A stretch of 64,000 bases of DNA from NCBI RefSeq assembly GCF_021347895.1, contig NC_067118.1:39297755-39361754 (forward strand), given 5' to 3'. This DNA comes from Acanthochromis polyacanthus. Taxonomy: Eukaryota > Chordata > Actinopteri > Pomacentridae. Shown piece after piece: positions 48,731 through 60,960 of the stretch (position 1 is the stretch's first letter; each line of letters opens with the position of its first letter). Position numbers and translations under genes: made by a program. Under the pieces are notes generated by a model. That model was not told where the DNA came from. It ran no database searches and saw only the letters and a program-made list of their open reading frames with translations.

Positions 48731-49478
48731 CATAGGTGTCAAATATGGGGCCCATGGGCCAAAACCGGCCTGTGGGACAACTTTGTAAAGTGTAAAAATT
48801 ACAGAGAAGGCATTAACTGCAAACTGTAAATTTGTAAAACTATGAATTTAAAATAATTTCTAGACCATGACAAGTTGTTTTGATCATAAAGAAAGATATT
48901 ATATTGCTCATTGCTCTTTTGTGCCTTGTTTTTGTCATATTTTGTCTAGTTTTTGTTTTTTGTGTGACTTTCGCCATTTGTCTCTCATTTTTGTTGTTTT
49001 GTTTCTCATTTTTGTCGTCTTGTGTTTCTTTTTTGTCTTCCTTTTGTTTTTGCTTTATTTTTATCAGTTTGTGTTTGACTTCATTCATTGTTTTTTATCC
49101 CGTTTTTGTCTGACTTATGTCATTTTGATCAAAAAGTAATAAACTATATCACTCCATTAGTTCCAGATACCTGTGACAAAATGTTTTGTGTCTTTGCAGA
49201 TCCACTGTTATCTGCAAGTTGTAACGTGTAATTGATAAACTGAGGCATGTTTTTGAAATTGAACTTATTTTTCTTCAGAAATTTCAGGTTGTTCGTAATG
49301 TTTTGGAAACAGATAATTCCTTAAACGTGAACATTTTTAGAATGTACTTTTACGAACTAAAACAAAGGAAAACATGGGAGTTTATAGGTTATTATGCTCT
49401 GATTTTACTGGTGCGGGACACTTAAGATCAAATTGGGCTGAATGTGGCCCCTGAACTAAAATGAGTTTGACACCCCTG
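48731..49478. mobile_element. hAT-type MITE with internal T-rich minisatellite
   Basis: Left end taggtgtcaaatatggggcc and right end ..atgagtttgacacccctg are related inverted termini of the CAGGGGTGTCAAA type. Between them (48895-49130) lies a degenerate tandem of about 20-bp 'tttttgtcattttgtgtctc' units. The left terminus has decayed and no exact target duplication remains, so this copy is older than the MITE at 43781. It abuts the tRNA-headed repeat on its left. Confidence 0.65.
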
Positions 49479-50640
49479 CATTAAACAGTAAATAGGAGTA
49501 AAAGAATTAACTAATTATTAGAAACTAGGCTGTGTTTAGAAATATGTTGGCAATCATCCAACATATTAGTTAATAGCCTCTGTTTGAGATGTTATTTTAA
49601 TGGGTTTCACTGAACGTTTTCTCCTAAAGTGAAAATGTGCTTCAGTAACAGGGACAGACTGGACTTCATTACCTCTTGATTTAGTTTTCTGCTCAAGTTG
49701 TCACAGATTTTCTGTTACATTGGTGATTTTAAAGCAAATACTAACAAAAGCACCACAGTTAGTTTTTCTGATCTCCTCAAGGTCTAATTTGAATTAAGAT
49801 GACAGTTTTTGTACGTGTCAGTTAAAAATCCAATGAGATAATGGTGAAAAAAGTTCTACAAAACAGTATATATTAGTTTTAAAGAGTAATAATTAAACAC
49901 CAGGAAGTGTCTATGAATATATTAAGATTTTTTTCAGTAGAGATGTGACTCAATAACTTTGACAGAAAATTACACAAATTCAAAAAGTGAAGATATATTG
50001 AGAACTAATCATCTCTTGCTCCCTTTTTTTAAACTCACTCCATGATACACTTAAGTTAATTACCTCTCAGTTTTATTTTCTGTTCAACAAGTTTTTAGGT
50101 TCCACTTCAGCCTAATTTGAATTCAATCAGTTCAACGTGACGGTTTATGAGCGTCAGTTAAATTTCAACTGAATAATTAAGATAATAGACTGTTAACACC
50201 AGGAACTAGTCTGGCCCCACACTGAGCTTTAGCAGGGCTGTAATCTCGCCTGCAGGAGGATTAGTAAACGTCCAGATAATAGTGACATGTGATCAGGTAA
50301 AACGTCAAAACATCATTGTCCTCACCTCAAATGTCGCAGCAGTGTCAGCGCATCGACTTGTTTGGGGATCATGTCAGAAAGTCTGTTCTGCAGCAATAAG
50401 ACGGAGCCCCGGGCGACGTTGATGAACAGAATTAGCTCATTTTGGAGTGATAACTCCCACAGGCCTCATTATTTACACTCACGATAAACCGACGACCTTA
50501 TCACACTGTGGTACATTACATTAGATCGTGAACTGTTTGTCGTAAGAGACAATTCAGCGTGAAAACACGAAGGTAATTTAGTTTTTAACGGCGAGACGAC
50601 CTTGATAACCTCCATTGATGGATGCGGTTCTTCATGTTCA

Positions 50641-50654
50641 CCACAAGATGGCGG
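50641..50654 (+). promoter_or_regulatory. CTCF- and YY1-like motif
   Basis: CCACAAGATGGCGG matches CCASYAGRKGGCRS at 13 of 14 positions and also contains the YY1 core AAGATGGCGG. Either factor could bind. No gene start is supported here. Confidence 0.4.
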
Positions 50655-51272
50655 ACGGCAACCACCGTTTAGCAGCAAACTGAGTCCAGCTACACCACAC
50701 TGGCATTTGAAATTTTATGTGTTCATTCTTGTCTTTCACTTAAGTTAAAGTAACAATACAACACTGAAAAATCTTCTCTAAATCTAATAAAGCTCCGTAT
50801 TTGTAGAAGTGGCACCTGTATAGCGGCAGAATGTCGCCTTGACAGGATGTAGTTCATTTTAACTTCCTCTGTGCTTCACCAATGCATTAACTGTTATCAT
50901 TATTATTAATAATAATAATAAAATCATACTTTAGAAGCTCCAAAGAGGAATTTTAGATAACTTTCGGTTATCTAAAATGCTGCTACACAACCTCCGTTTA
51001 AACACACACGAGTGGGTTACTTTATTTGCCTAATTAGACCTCTTCTACACTGTAAAAAAAGTTTTTAAAAACGATTAAAAGTTGTTGTTGGCTTCATTTA
51101 AAAAACACAAACAAACACAAAGCAAAAATAAATAAGATAAAAATCCTGTAGTATCTGGCAGCAGGATTGCTAAAATGTAATCATGTGTAATCTCTTTTCT
51201 TTCTTTTTTTGCTTTTTTAATGTTTAATTGAGAAGATGTGGAAAGCATGTGCAAAAGTAATGACATCAATGA

Positions 51273-51348
<76 letters not shown>
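51273..51348. repeat. Compound (AT)n(GT)n(AT)n microsatellite
   Basis: A short AT run, about 15 GT units (51282-51312) and about 18 AT units (to 51348). It gives cysteine-valine and isoleucine-tyrosine ORFs on both strands that are not genes. Confidence 0.95.
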
Positions 51349-51350
<2 letters not shown>

Positions 51351-52659
51351 CAAAATTCAACTACGTTGTTTTCACAATGTCTGTAGTTATGCAAGTTATC
51401 TCTCATTTAACAAAAAAAATGTAATTTAAATTACACCACTACATTTTACAATTACACTGTGTGCTACAACAGTAGTGAAGTAATTAAAAGCTATGATTAC
51501 ACACACTGTATTTGCATAGTTGTAAGTCATGATGTGTCACTGCTGTAAACAGAGAATTAGTGCAGAATTTCTAGGCGCACAATGATGTAAAATGCATGTA
51601 TTCCTTGATTCAAAGGTGACCTCCAAAAATCCAAATAAGCTCTACTGAATTATTGTAAATTGCAGCAAAATATATCAATTCTCTCAAACGAACAATGACA
51701 GTTTGATTTGTGTTGTTTCACCCTTTTTCTAAAGGTTCCAGCTGAGAAAGAAGTTCTCCTAATCCCTTGTAGCGTTACGGGCTCCCCCTGCATTTCTCCT
51801 GAGAACATATTAAATAACTATAATACCATCAGCGCTGAAATCGGATGACTCAAAACAATATTCCCTCGATCATTTCATTGTACTTTTACAGCTTTCGTAG
51901 CTGTTCCAGTTAAATCTCTATGGACATGTAAGCGAGCATGACAGTGACAGTACAGTTGGCTTTGTCTGAGATCTGTGGAAGATAAACTGCTTTAAGATCA
52001 GCATCTGTGCTCTACGTGTTGTTTTTGATGAGAAACTGGGTGAGAACTTAATGCTGCACAAGTGATGCTTTCATGGTCTGCCACACTAACTAATGACACA
52101 TATTGGTTCCATCTCCACTGCTTCCCTCCCTTTCTCCAAGAGGCATTCAACCACATTTTCACACATGAGCTGGAGCAAAGGTATTTTTAGATCTCCACAC
52201 AGCCGGTTGAATTCTTCCTTCAGCTTTCCAGACTTTAGGCAGTTTGACTCTTTGCACGTGAAACAATTTGGTCCATTTTTGCTTCTTCTGCCTCTGAAGT
52301 GAAACAGCTGAAGGGATTGAAAAGAAGGCCAAGTGCGACCTACACTTAAGCGAAGCTGAACAGTGCACGATTTAAGGCAGCAGACACATGACATCAGTGC
52401 CTGAGGTGCTGAGTGACCCTGTCTGACTCTGGTGTGTCCTCATCTCCGTCTGCCCCGACCGCATTCACCCCGCAGGCCTCATCAGCTGGGTTAATTAGTG
52501 CATGACTGCTCACACAGCTTGTGACTGTGACAATATCAGCATTATCTGTTGGACTGCGTACATGCACCGAATCAAAGCAAAGACCAGCTCTAAGGAGGGT
52601 AAAGTTCTCAGCCTCACCAGAAACGTCACAGGAGGAAGATTGTTCTTGCATTATTTGTG

Positions 52660-52975
52660 TTCTTCAACTTCAATCAAAGCATCAGTACCCCTTTAAAGAA
52701 GAAGGTCATATCTTGAACCTTCAGATTCTCCTCAAAAGCATGCATGACGTCACCATCACTCTGAATATGGCGACCACACAAGTGGGATTTCAGTTTGGGA
52801 AACAGACAGAAGTCAGACAGTGCAGTTTGGGTCAGTGAGATGCATCAAGCAACAGTTTAAAGCCACATTTAGCTGCTTCCACGACCTGAGCTGTGTGGAC
52901 GGATGCATCGTCCTGGAGCAACAGCAGACAGCTCAAAGCTTCCCTCTCCTGTTTTCTTTGATTGCTTCAAACATT
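52660..52975 (-). pseudogene. Mariner transposase fossil
   Basis: Minus-strand translation in shifting frames recovers the mariner catalytic region: EAIKENRRGKL, then LLLQDDASVHTAQ, VVEAAKCGFKLL, and further on short matches around HFR and FFKG. In intact mariner transposases this is the second catalytic aspartate (QDN/HDN-A-H) and the C-terminal part. Several stops and frameshifts interrupt it. No terminal inverted repeats were identified. Confidence 0.75.
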
Positions 52976-53204
52976 TGAGTTTTATCAGGCATAATATTAT
53001 ACAGTTTTGCTGTGAAATAATGAGTTAATGCCTTAATTCTGTGTGAGGCTAAACTTTTTGAAGAACCCTCATGATGGCAGTTGAATTTCTCTCTGTTTCC
53101 TTTACTACTTCATGATGTTATCTTATAATATGATGAATTGTTCAGAATCAATTAGAAGTCATGTTGCAAGTCAAAACTATCTTTACAGATGTAGACCAAA
53201 GAAT

Positions 53205-54055
53205 CAATCTATTGATTGATTGATTGATTGATTATGTGATTTATTTCGTTTGAGCAATTTACATTAGCCAGTTTAAAGATTTACAACATTTAAATACATA
53301 TCTAGCTAAAAATAAAAGGAGTAGGCTGAAGCTGAAGCTTATTTACGCCTACCCCCCCATACAACCAACCGCTGCCTGCAGCACCTCCCAGTCCAGTTTT
53401 TGAAAAAGAAAAGAAGTCCAGAGGTGAAGTCATCAATCAATATCAATAACAACACCTACAAATGGCGAAAATGGCGTGTAACATCAGTCAATAACTTGAC
53501 CTTGATTAGTGTACATACATTAATCCACCTTTTCCCATATACACTGTAGGATGCTTTATAAAGTGCAGTCATACATGAAAAACAGAAGAAACAAGAAGAA
53601 AAAAAGAAATGCAATACAATGCAGTTTATAACTAAAATGAACAATGACAACAGTGACAATTAGCAACAACCAGATCCGTTATTATATAACTAAACAACAT
53701 TTAATGCCCCTCCTCAACACAATATTGCAGAAAAATTCTCTCTTTATACTTTTTTTTAAAACTGTGCAGAGTAGGGCATTGCCTATAATCTTTCTTCATA
53801 CCATTCCAGAGCCAGACCCCTTTCACCGACACACACATACATTTTCTAGTTGAACACACCAACGGAACTTTAAATTCAAGATATCCTCGCAGATTATATA
53901 CTGTTTGCCTTCTATCAAACTGCTTTTCAAGCATCTGATTTAAAAAAAAGCTATCTGAAATGTAAGTATGGAATTTAATGTTGTTTGTTTTCATTCTCCT
54001 AGAAGAGTATCTCGTCATCCTTGTCAATGTCGCTGCGTCTCTGCAGAGAAACAAC
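53205..54055 (-). mobile_element. Non-LTR retrotransposon 3' end (5'-truncated LINE)
   Basis: The minus-strand frame 54054-53701 contains TVYNLRGYLEFKVP, STRKCMCVSVKGVWLWNGM and CPTLHSFKKKYKERI. This is the C-terminal signature seen in Rex/jockey/CR1-type fish reverse transcriptases (NLR..F.VP..RT.KC..SV.GV.LWN). A 3'UTR with 'aataagcttcagcttcagcc' follows, then an (ATCA)n-type tail that appears on the plus strand as attgattgattg at 53211-53233. The reverse-transcriptase core is absent. Confidence 0.7.
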
Positions 54056-54059
54056 CCGA

Positions 54060-57000
54060 CAAGCTGTTTACTCTCAGTTAACCATACGGCGAGCCATGTG
54101 AGAAATCATTCTTCCCTCAGAGGACTCTGTGGGTTAATAAGTTATCAGAGGACAAAGAGCTGACAAGCCCACCGCCACAAACCGAGCGACGGCCTTCCTT
54201 CCTTTGGCCTGGGTCACGGAGGTTATCAGAGACAGGGGGAACAATAGGAAGTGGTGAGACCAATCGCATCTCAGTGCATCACTCACCTCCTGTAAGTCTC
54301 CACACAGGTCTTCAGAGCGCTGCTGAGCTGTCTGTCGACCGTCTCATCGCTCGCTTAGGCTTCTGTGCCGCCCTCACCACAGCCAGCGGGTAACATATCA
54401 TGACACAACCATCTGACCTCGTTTATTACCACTTCTCACCACCTGAATAACTTTTACAGGCCATCTGTACAGAAAGCACCACGCACCAACAAACATGAAA
54501 GGCTATTTTAAGTGTCAGCGTATACATGTTGTTTGCAAAGCTGTGACTTGCATATTAAGGCGACAGTACAATTCAACAGTCAAGGAGGTGCAAAAAACAC
54601 AGTAAATGAAAAGAAAACCTTCTCATTCTTTATGCGCAAGAGCATAAATGACTACATAACCACACAGTTGAAGTACTTCCATTGAGTGTTTCCATTTCAC
54701 AGAAGTCTTTTCTGGCTACTTTGCTGATTTCACTTGTGAATTTTTTTATGATAAGGAAGGATGAATTGTTACTGATGTAAACAACCTAAAAGCAAGTAGT
54801 TAAAATCCCCTTCACTGGGACACAACAGCAACATTAAATACAGCTTTACCATGTGTTAATAGGAACTGTTTGCTCTTAAGTTTGCCATGGTGATGAATGA
54901 TATGTCAGTTTTGCATTCCCAGCTTGTTTTCACTGCCGTAGAGTGCTCAAGAAATTAGTTACAGTGGGTTTAAAGCTGTCATAAATCAATAGTTTAACTG
55001 ATTTTTGTCTATTAAAAATGGATCAGGTGATTATTGGTAATACGTAAGAAGTTTCTCATATTAGAAATCACGTGGCTCTGTGGATTCTCCTCTAAACTCT
55101 GAGCACTTTCATTTCTTTTAGTGTGTTGTTTTACAGCTCACAACTCACTATCGTTCTCATTACCAGGATGTCAAATCCTGCAATTTCGTCAAAGCTGCTT
55201 CTGTCTGAGAGATATGGACTAAATCCTGTTTGACGTCTGTGCCATCCAGGTTAATATTTGACGACAATACACGCGGAGATGTTTCGCCAGTTTAAAAGAG
55301 CTTCAAAAATTTAGAGGAGGAGTATGAGAATCGTGTCCCGTTCACTATATTTTACTTCATTTTGAGTCTCGCTTTCACTTGCTGCTTACTTCCGTTTTGG
55401 CGCCAAAACTGCTTGGTTAAGATTAAGCAAAGATCATGGTTTTTGGTTAAAATACAGACTTTCACAACAACAACCACATGTTACAAGGCAGGCATTTCGT
55501 CGCCTAAAAAGGAGTAACAGTCACAACAACAGTAGAGAATATTTGGCTATTTCTGAGTTTCACTGATGTGTATTGGGCTGTTTTTTGCCTCGAAAAATTG
55601 TGCATTTAAATGTGATGCCAAGGCGTACTGACAAAGCGGCAGAATGTGACGAATTAGGAGGCAGACTGGGTTCCACAAGTTTCCTTTTCTAGTTCAGTCT
55701 TTGTCTCCAGCAACAGAAGTTGTTTTCAGTGAGAAAGCCCTATGTAACCCCTTTTTGGCTGCTCAGTGCCAAAGGCCAGACAGCAGATAACTGGTGAACA
55801 CAGTGGAGCATTTAGTAGGAATCATATTTCCTGCTGGAGGCCAAAAACAAAACTATACGGATGTTTAATATTGGACTCTGTTTTATCAGGTGGCCAAAAG
55901 CAAAACTCCATGAAAATAAACAGACACAGACAGTGAAGAATAAGCTTTATTCGGCTCTGTGTATGTTCTCCGAGTTTAAAATGATTCTAATGTCATTTTT
56001 CAGCAGTCAGATGAGATTCTGCACCCATGAAGTAATGGGCTCATAAGAGGCACCTCGCCCCTTGTAAAAGCGTTATCTTTAGATCTGGGCTGCAACACGA
56101 ACATGAAGTCAGTTTTCAGGGTGTCTCCTCCCCAGTAAGGAAAAGGCGTACGGCACAGGTTGCAACCTTGTCAAAAGCAGCCTGTAAATCACAACTGGGC
56201 TTGTACAGCCTCTGCACGGGCGTCTACACAAACCAATTTCAGAGTTAAATGCCTTGTCTGTGTGTTGTACCCTGGATGCCCTCTGGATCTGAGTCAGCCG
56301 GCTGGCGAGAGTGGGCGTTGGGCTGTTGAGGGCACACGGGCCATCCCCTGCGTAACCTCATTCTGAGCCTCTATGCAGATTTGCCATTGGGCAGAAAGAG
56401 CAAAAGAGGGCACAGGAAAAATAAAAATTAAAAACCGTCACTCCGCGACTCCATTTGTGGTTTAACAGCTGCATATTTCCTCCCTCAAATCAGCAGATTG
56501 TTTGCTTCCTGTTGATGCAGATCCCCCAACGTGTTAAAATGACTCTGCTCTGAAACCATTCGTGAGGTTAGAAATGAGCAGTGAGGTAAACTGTAGCTGC
56601 TTACCTCCCAGGTTTGTTTAACCACAGCTGGTTGTTTGTTGCCTGACATTTGTTCGTGATGCGTCGCTTCAGGCCTGAATGGTGCATTCTTGCGCTGACA
56701 CTTCAGATGTTTTTAACTCTTTTACCATTGAGGTCCAGAAGACTGTGGATCAAGTAGGACTGAAAGGCAGCTAAATTAACACAACCAGTCAGTCAATGCT
56801 GGCCTTTGCCGCCTGAGAGTGTGGAAGAATTTGCATTGAGGCCGCACCATTCATGCTACAATACGGCAGGTCCCTGACAAGTGCTCCTGTGCTCGCCTGG
56901 GTCTCGGGGAGTGCAGCTCTCCAAGGAAAGAGACTCTTCACTTGTATGACGCCAGAGGCCAAATGGAGAGCTTAGGTAACAAGAGGCAAGTTGAAGCTTA

Positions 57001-57815
57001 TTTGCTCGGTAGTTGCCATAACAGAAAGGGTAATAAGAAGCATTGGCCGATGCGTTTCCTTACTCAATAAGGCACAACAAAAGCAAACGGTCAGAGGTCG
57101 GTGTTACTAATGTCGCCAGCTCCTAAAACCTCTCAGAGCTGCAAACCTTTCACACTGCAGAATAATCAGCTCCGACTGTCAGGACTGCAGACTGACTCAG
57201 GCTTATGATGCATCCACACACTGTCGACAGAATGGGAAGAACAAGGAAGCCTCCCGTTATGTCGACTCAGAAGCTGCCCTGCATTTGCCCTTTTTGAGCC
57301 GTTTACCTCCACTATTAGTCTTGGCATCACTCTGGATAATTAGCCTTGATTAACTACTTCTGCTGTGTTACGTGTTTGTGGATGTTCCTGCAAGCAAAGC
57401 TGGATTCAGACAAATGGTGTAAACCTTATTTTTGATCAGATGAAATTATTGCTTGATTTTGTGCTCACGTAACATCAGAAATCATTATCTCTAAACTGAG
57501 AAGCTTTTTCCACCCAGCTGCTAGTATTTTTGGTATGATATGAAACAGTCATTGTAGTTAAGTTAGAAATCATTTGAAGTGATCATGCCATGAGTTGACA
57601 ATTAAGAACCAACAACCGGGAATATTTGAGATGATGCAAAGTATGTAGACATTTTGGAAAATTTCTGTATTGTGTAATATGGTCACTGATGTACGATCCT
57701 TACGAGAAAGAAGAAGAGAAAATCACGTGGGATTGTAATGAAGGAGGAATTGATAACAGTGAACAGACTTATTTTAAGCATCTTGTACAGTGAAATAAAT
57801 GTCATCACTTAAATT
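54060..57815. other. Non-coding stretch
   Basis: No repeat or gene firmly recognised. It contains a coding-looking interval at 54287-54353 (minus), a 16-bp palindrome with an E2F-like core at 55394-55409, and a repeat-free block at 56100-57400 of somewhat higher GC that may be regulatory. Confidence 0.3.
55394..55409. promoter_or_regulatory. E2F-like palindrome
   Basis: GTTTTGGCGCCAAAAC is a perfect 16-bp palindrome containing back-to-back TTTGGCGC sites as in E2F-regulated promoters. No adjacent gene start is visible. Confidence 0.35.
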
Positions 57816-57819
57816 GCAT

Positions 57820-58183
57820 GGCTGCACAGTGGTGTACTGGTTAGCACTTTAGCCTTGCAGCAAGAACATCCCCGGTTCAAATCCCAGCCTGGGCCTGGGA
57901 TCCTTCTGCATGGAGTTTGCATGTTCTCTCTGTGCATGCGTGGGTTTTCTCCGGGTACTCCAGCTTCCTCCCACAGTCCAAAAATATGCTGAGGTTAATT
58001 GGTTACTCTAAATTGTCCGTAGGTGTGAATGTGAGTGTGATTGTGTGTCTGTATATGTAGCCCTGTGACAGAGTGGTGACCTGTCCAGGGTGTCCCCTGC
58101 CTTCACCCGAGTCAGCTGGGATAGGCTCCAGCACCCCCCATGACCCTAGTGAGGATAATGCGGTGTATAGAGGATGGATGGAT
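57820..58183 (+). mobile_element. tRNA-headed dispersed repeat, copy 2
   Basis: Best-preserved of three copies: A-box-like tggtgtactggttagcac and a perfect pol III B-box GGTTCAAATCC at 57874-57884. The body matches copy 1 closely and it ends in ggatggatggatg. Plus orientation. Confidence 0.75.
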
Positions 58184-59890
58184 GTTAAGAGATGGATAAA
58201 ATCAATCATCTGCATTTGTGAAGGGGCTTTAAATGGCATGTAATATACTGCAACACATCAGTCATTGACCCACATCACTACATTAAATGCAGTTTTTGTC
58301 GAATAATAATTAGATTTCACACTGAATGGATCAGGACCAGGATTCAACCCAAGGACCTTTTTGTTTTGAGGAAGTTTAAAGATACTAAAGAAACAAATTA
58401 AATATCCAAGACCAGTGATCATGAAGAGGAACTGAGCGAAAGAAGCACCTGCAGCTTTTGGCCATGCTTCTGCTGATGGTGACATCATTACTCTAACTGG
58501 GTTCACTGCCAGTCCTCATCTTCTGTGACTGTTAAACCACAGTGGACTGTAACAACGTTGTAATTCTGGTCGACGCCTACGCAAACGAGCCCTCTGTAAT
58601 CTCCCACATATGCGTCGTCTCCGTCAGATCCAGACAGCGATACTTTATGTTGCAAAACTGTGGCCTGCTTTGCCCTGCAGTATTTCATCACGGAACAATT
58701 ACCTTCGCATGCTGTCAGTTCTGCCACGCAGCATAATTTTTCACCACAAACACAGTTTTGCTCTGAAAAGTGTCGCCTACACTATGTTTCCTAGAACAAT
58801 GACTCTGGGAAAACCCACAAAAGGTCTGGAGGGTCAAAATGCAAGCTTTTATGTGTGGGCACTTCTGACTCAAGAAGCTGGGGGTGATGGCTAGTTGGAA
58901 GAAATGCGCCAACAAAAACCATATACTTGAGCAACCCTGTGTACTTCAGTTTTAATCAAACTACACAGAGCATGGCATGCTGGGAGAAAGCCTACCCCCA
59001 CCGTAGCCTGGGAACAAGCCAGCTTGTCTTGAGAACTTCCAAACAATCACCGCTTCCCGTCCTCTGCTCTCTCAGAGCTCCCACTGTGTTGTAATATAAC
59101 CTTAGAAGGGGGTAGCAGGCCTGTGAGAGGTTAGTGCTGTCAGTGGGTACATTATAGTAGAAGCTGCTGGACACGCCACACGATATTACTAAATACTAGC
59201 CGTCGCTTTGAGGTTGCTGAGGTGAACTGCTCGGTTTTGGCAGGTGGGGAGCCGGGCGGGGCGCGGGCTCTCACAGTAGGTTCTGCTTGATTAAAAGTGT
59301 TTCCGCACAGTGGTGACTGGTGCTACCCAACCGCTTGCCATGAGGAAACTAACAGCATCATATATTACCATGATCGGCTGGAGCTGGTGAGCATTCCCAC
59401 ATCAATCACAACAGTGGAAGGTGAGCATGTGGAGACGGAGATTTAAAGTGGTGAGGTCTTTTTAATATCATCCCACTGGAAGGAGAGAGTCGGTCTCCGT
59501 CGGCCTTCTGGGCTCAAAGATCGGTTATTGCAAATACTCAGCTACTGCTTCAGTCGAGGCCTTTACATGTTTTACAGTTAAAAGATAATGAGCTGAGTTC
59601 ATGTTGAGCAGTATGTGTGGAGGTGTTGAGGTCTGCCAGCTAACAAAAAATGTGAGTCCAATGAGGAAAAGAGTGTAACGTGCTGCTGGTTTTCACTGTA
59701 GATCTTCCAAAATCATGGCAGCACAACAGAACACAATGGAACAGAGCTAAACAGAGTGGAGTTTAATGGTCTCCTGAAGTTCACTTCAAGGCTATCTCAT
59801 ATTTTGTTGCTGTTATGTGAGGATTTATGTACTAAATATTTCAGTCTAATTTTGTTAAGTCCGGTAAGAATGAGTTGTTTCGGATATTGT
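58184..59890. other. Non-coding stretch
   Basis: Short open frames occur on both strands (for example 58503-58727 minus), but none shows a known domain, a splice context or a credible start. No repeat identified. Confidence 0.4.
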
Positions 59891-59914
59891 GAAAGATATC
59901 ATACTTTTTTTGTT

Positions 59915-60168
59915 ATTAAAGTTTTTATTTATTCATACACACAAAAACAAACATTGACACCAAGAACCGACAGTATTTCCAGTATAGAACCATCTACATA
60001 TACAAAGACTCTCTGTAAATCAACATTTCCCCTCAAACCACCAAAATATGCATTCATCAACACTGTGTCAACAGTTTTTCCATTTGCCCTGCCTCCAAGA
60101 AAATACGTTCCCAGGCCCTCCTAAAATGGTCCTCTTCATTGTTAATTCTAGCCAACATACATTCATAG
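59915..60168 (-). mobile_element. 5'-truncated LINE fragment with 20-bp target duplication
   Basis: The minus strand encodes a short C-terminal tail (ARINNEEDHFRRAWERIF, then GQMEKLLTQC and stop) like that of L1/Tx1-type fish LINEs. A 3'UTR ending in aataaataaaaactttaat follows. The same 20-bp sequence gatatcatactttttttgtt stands on both sides (59895-59914 and 60169-60188). This is the signature of target-primed reverse transcription, so the boundaries are firm though the family is inferred. Confidence 0.75.
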
Positions 60169-60734
60169 GATATCATACTTTTTTTGTTTGCTTAGAAATG
60201 GAACTTTTTTTTTAATAACAGATTTTATTTGCACACCCTTGGACATAAAACTGAAATGACCAACCTTTTCGTTCCACTGTGAAATTTTTAGGGCCACCAG
60301 TGAATACACCTTCCCACTCAGATACATCGGTGGACAGTAAATGAAGTACACTCCACAGTAGATATGGAGGTATTTTGAACATAATATATCTCAAGTGTAA
60401 TTCAAGGAGTTCTATTTCTGTTGACAAATTGTTTGTGCGCTTGTATGGGCATCGTGACAGAATGAATCACATAATTACCTATGGAACAGAGCAGATTACA
60501 CAAAAGCACACATTTTCAGAAAATAGACAAAACTGGGTCAAACTGTGCTTAAAATGCAATTATATTAAACAACAAATGGAAGTTTGTAATGGTTCATTCG
60601 GGGTCTTTATATTTTATGCCACAATAGATGTTATAACTCAGTGAGCAGGTCCTCCAAATAGAACATCCATTTCTGACCTGCAGTTACTGGCCTCACCAAC
60701 CTCCCCGCTGTTTATTGCTCTCTTGTGCATTATT

Positions 60735-60960
60735 TGAGTTTTATCTACTTTGCTTTTCTGTCTCTCTCTTTACGCTCATCCCAGTGGGTTCTGTTGGAGG
60801 CTTCTTCCAGCGAAAGGGTAGTTTTTTCTTCCCACTGTCACAAAAGAGCTGCTAAAAGGGAATCTTTTGATTTGTGGGGTGTCTATCAATACTATAATTG
60901 TGTAAAATCTTCACCTTACTATGTAAAGTGTGTTGAGATGACTTATGTTATGAACTAGCA
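60735..60960 (+). repeat. L2-like LINE 3' tail, diverged
   Basis: Contains 'ggcttcttccagcgaaaggg', 'tcttcccactgtcac' and 'tgtgttgagatgacttatgt' in the order found in the 3'UTR of common fish L2/CR1-type LINEs. No coding part remains. Confidence 0.5.

Noticed and set aside
48867..49139. Very hydrophobic open frames resembling a membrane protein
   Set aside because: They are produced by the T-rich tandem repeat inside a hAT-type MITE.
50650..50690. A gene start at ATGGCGGACGGCAAC
   Set aside because: The frame stops after 11 codons and no donor follows; the sequence is better explained as a CTCF/YY1-type motif.
51236..51429. Cys-Val / Ile-Tyr open frames
   Set aside because: Translation of the compound GT/AT microsatellite.
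52086..52394. 102-codon minus-strand frame next to the mariner fossil
   Set aside because: No similarity I recognise and no splice context; it does not continue the transposase.
60212..60427. Minus-strand frame (MSTEIELLELHLRY...)
   Set aside because: No recognised domain; it lies beside a LINE insertion and is probably repeat-derived or chance. Not supported as a gene.
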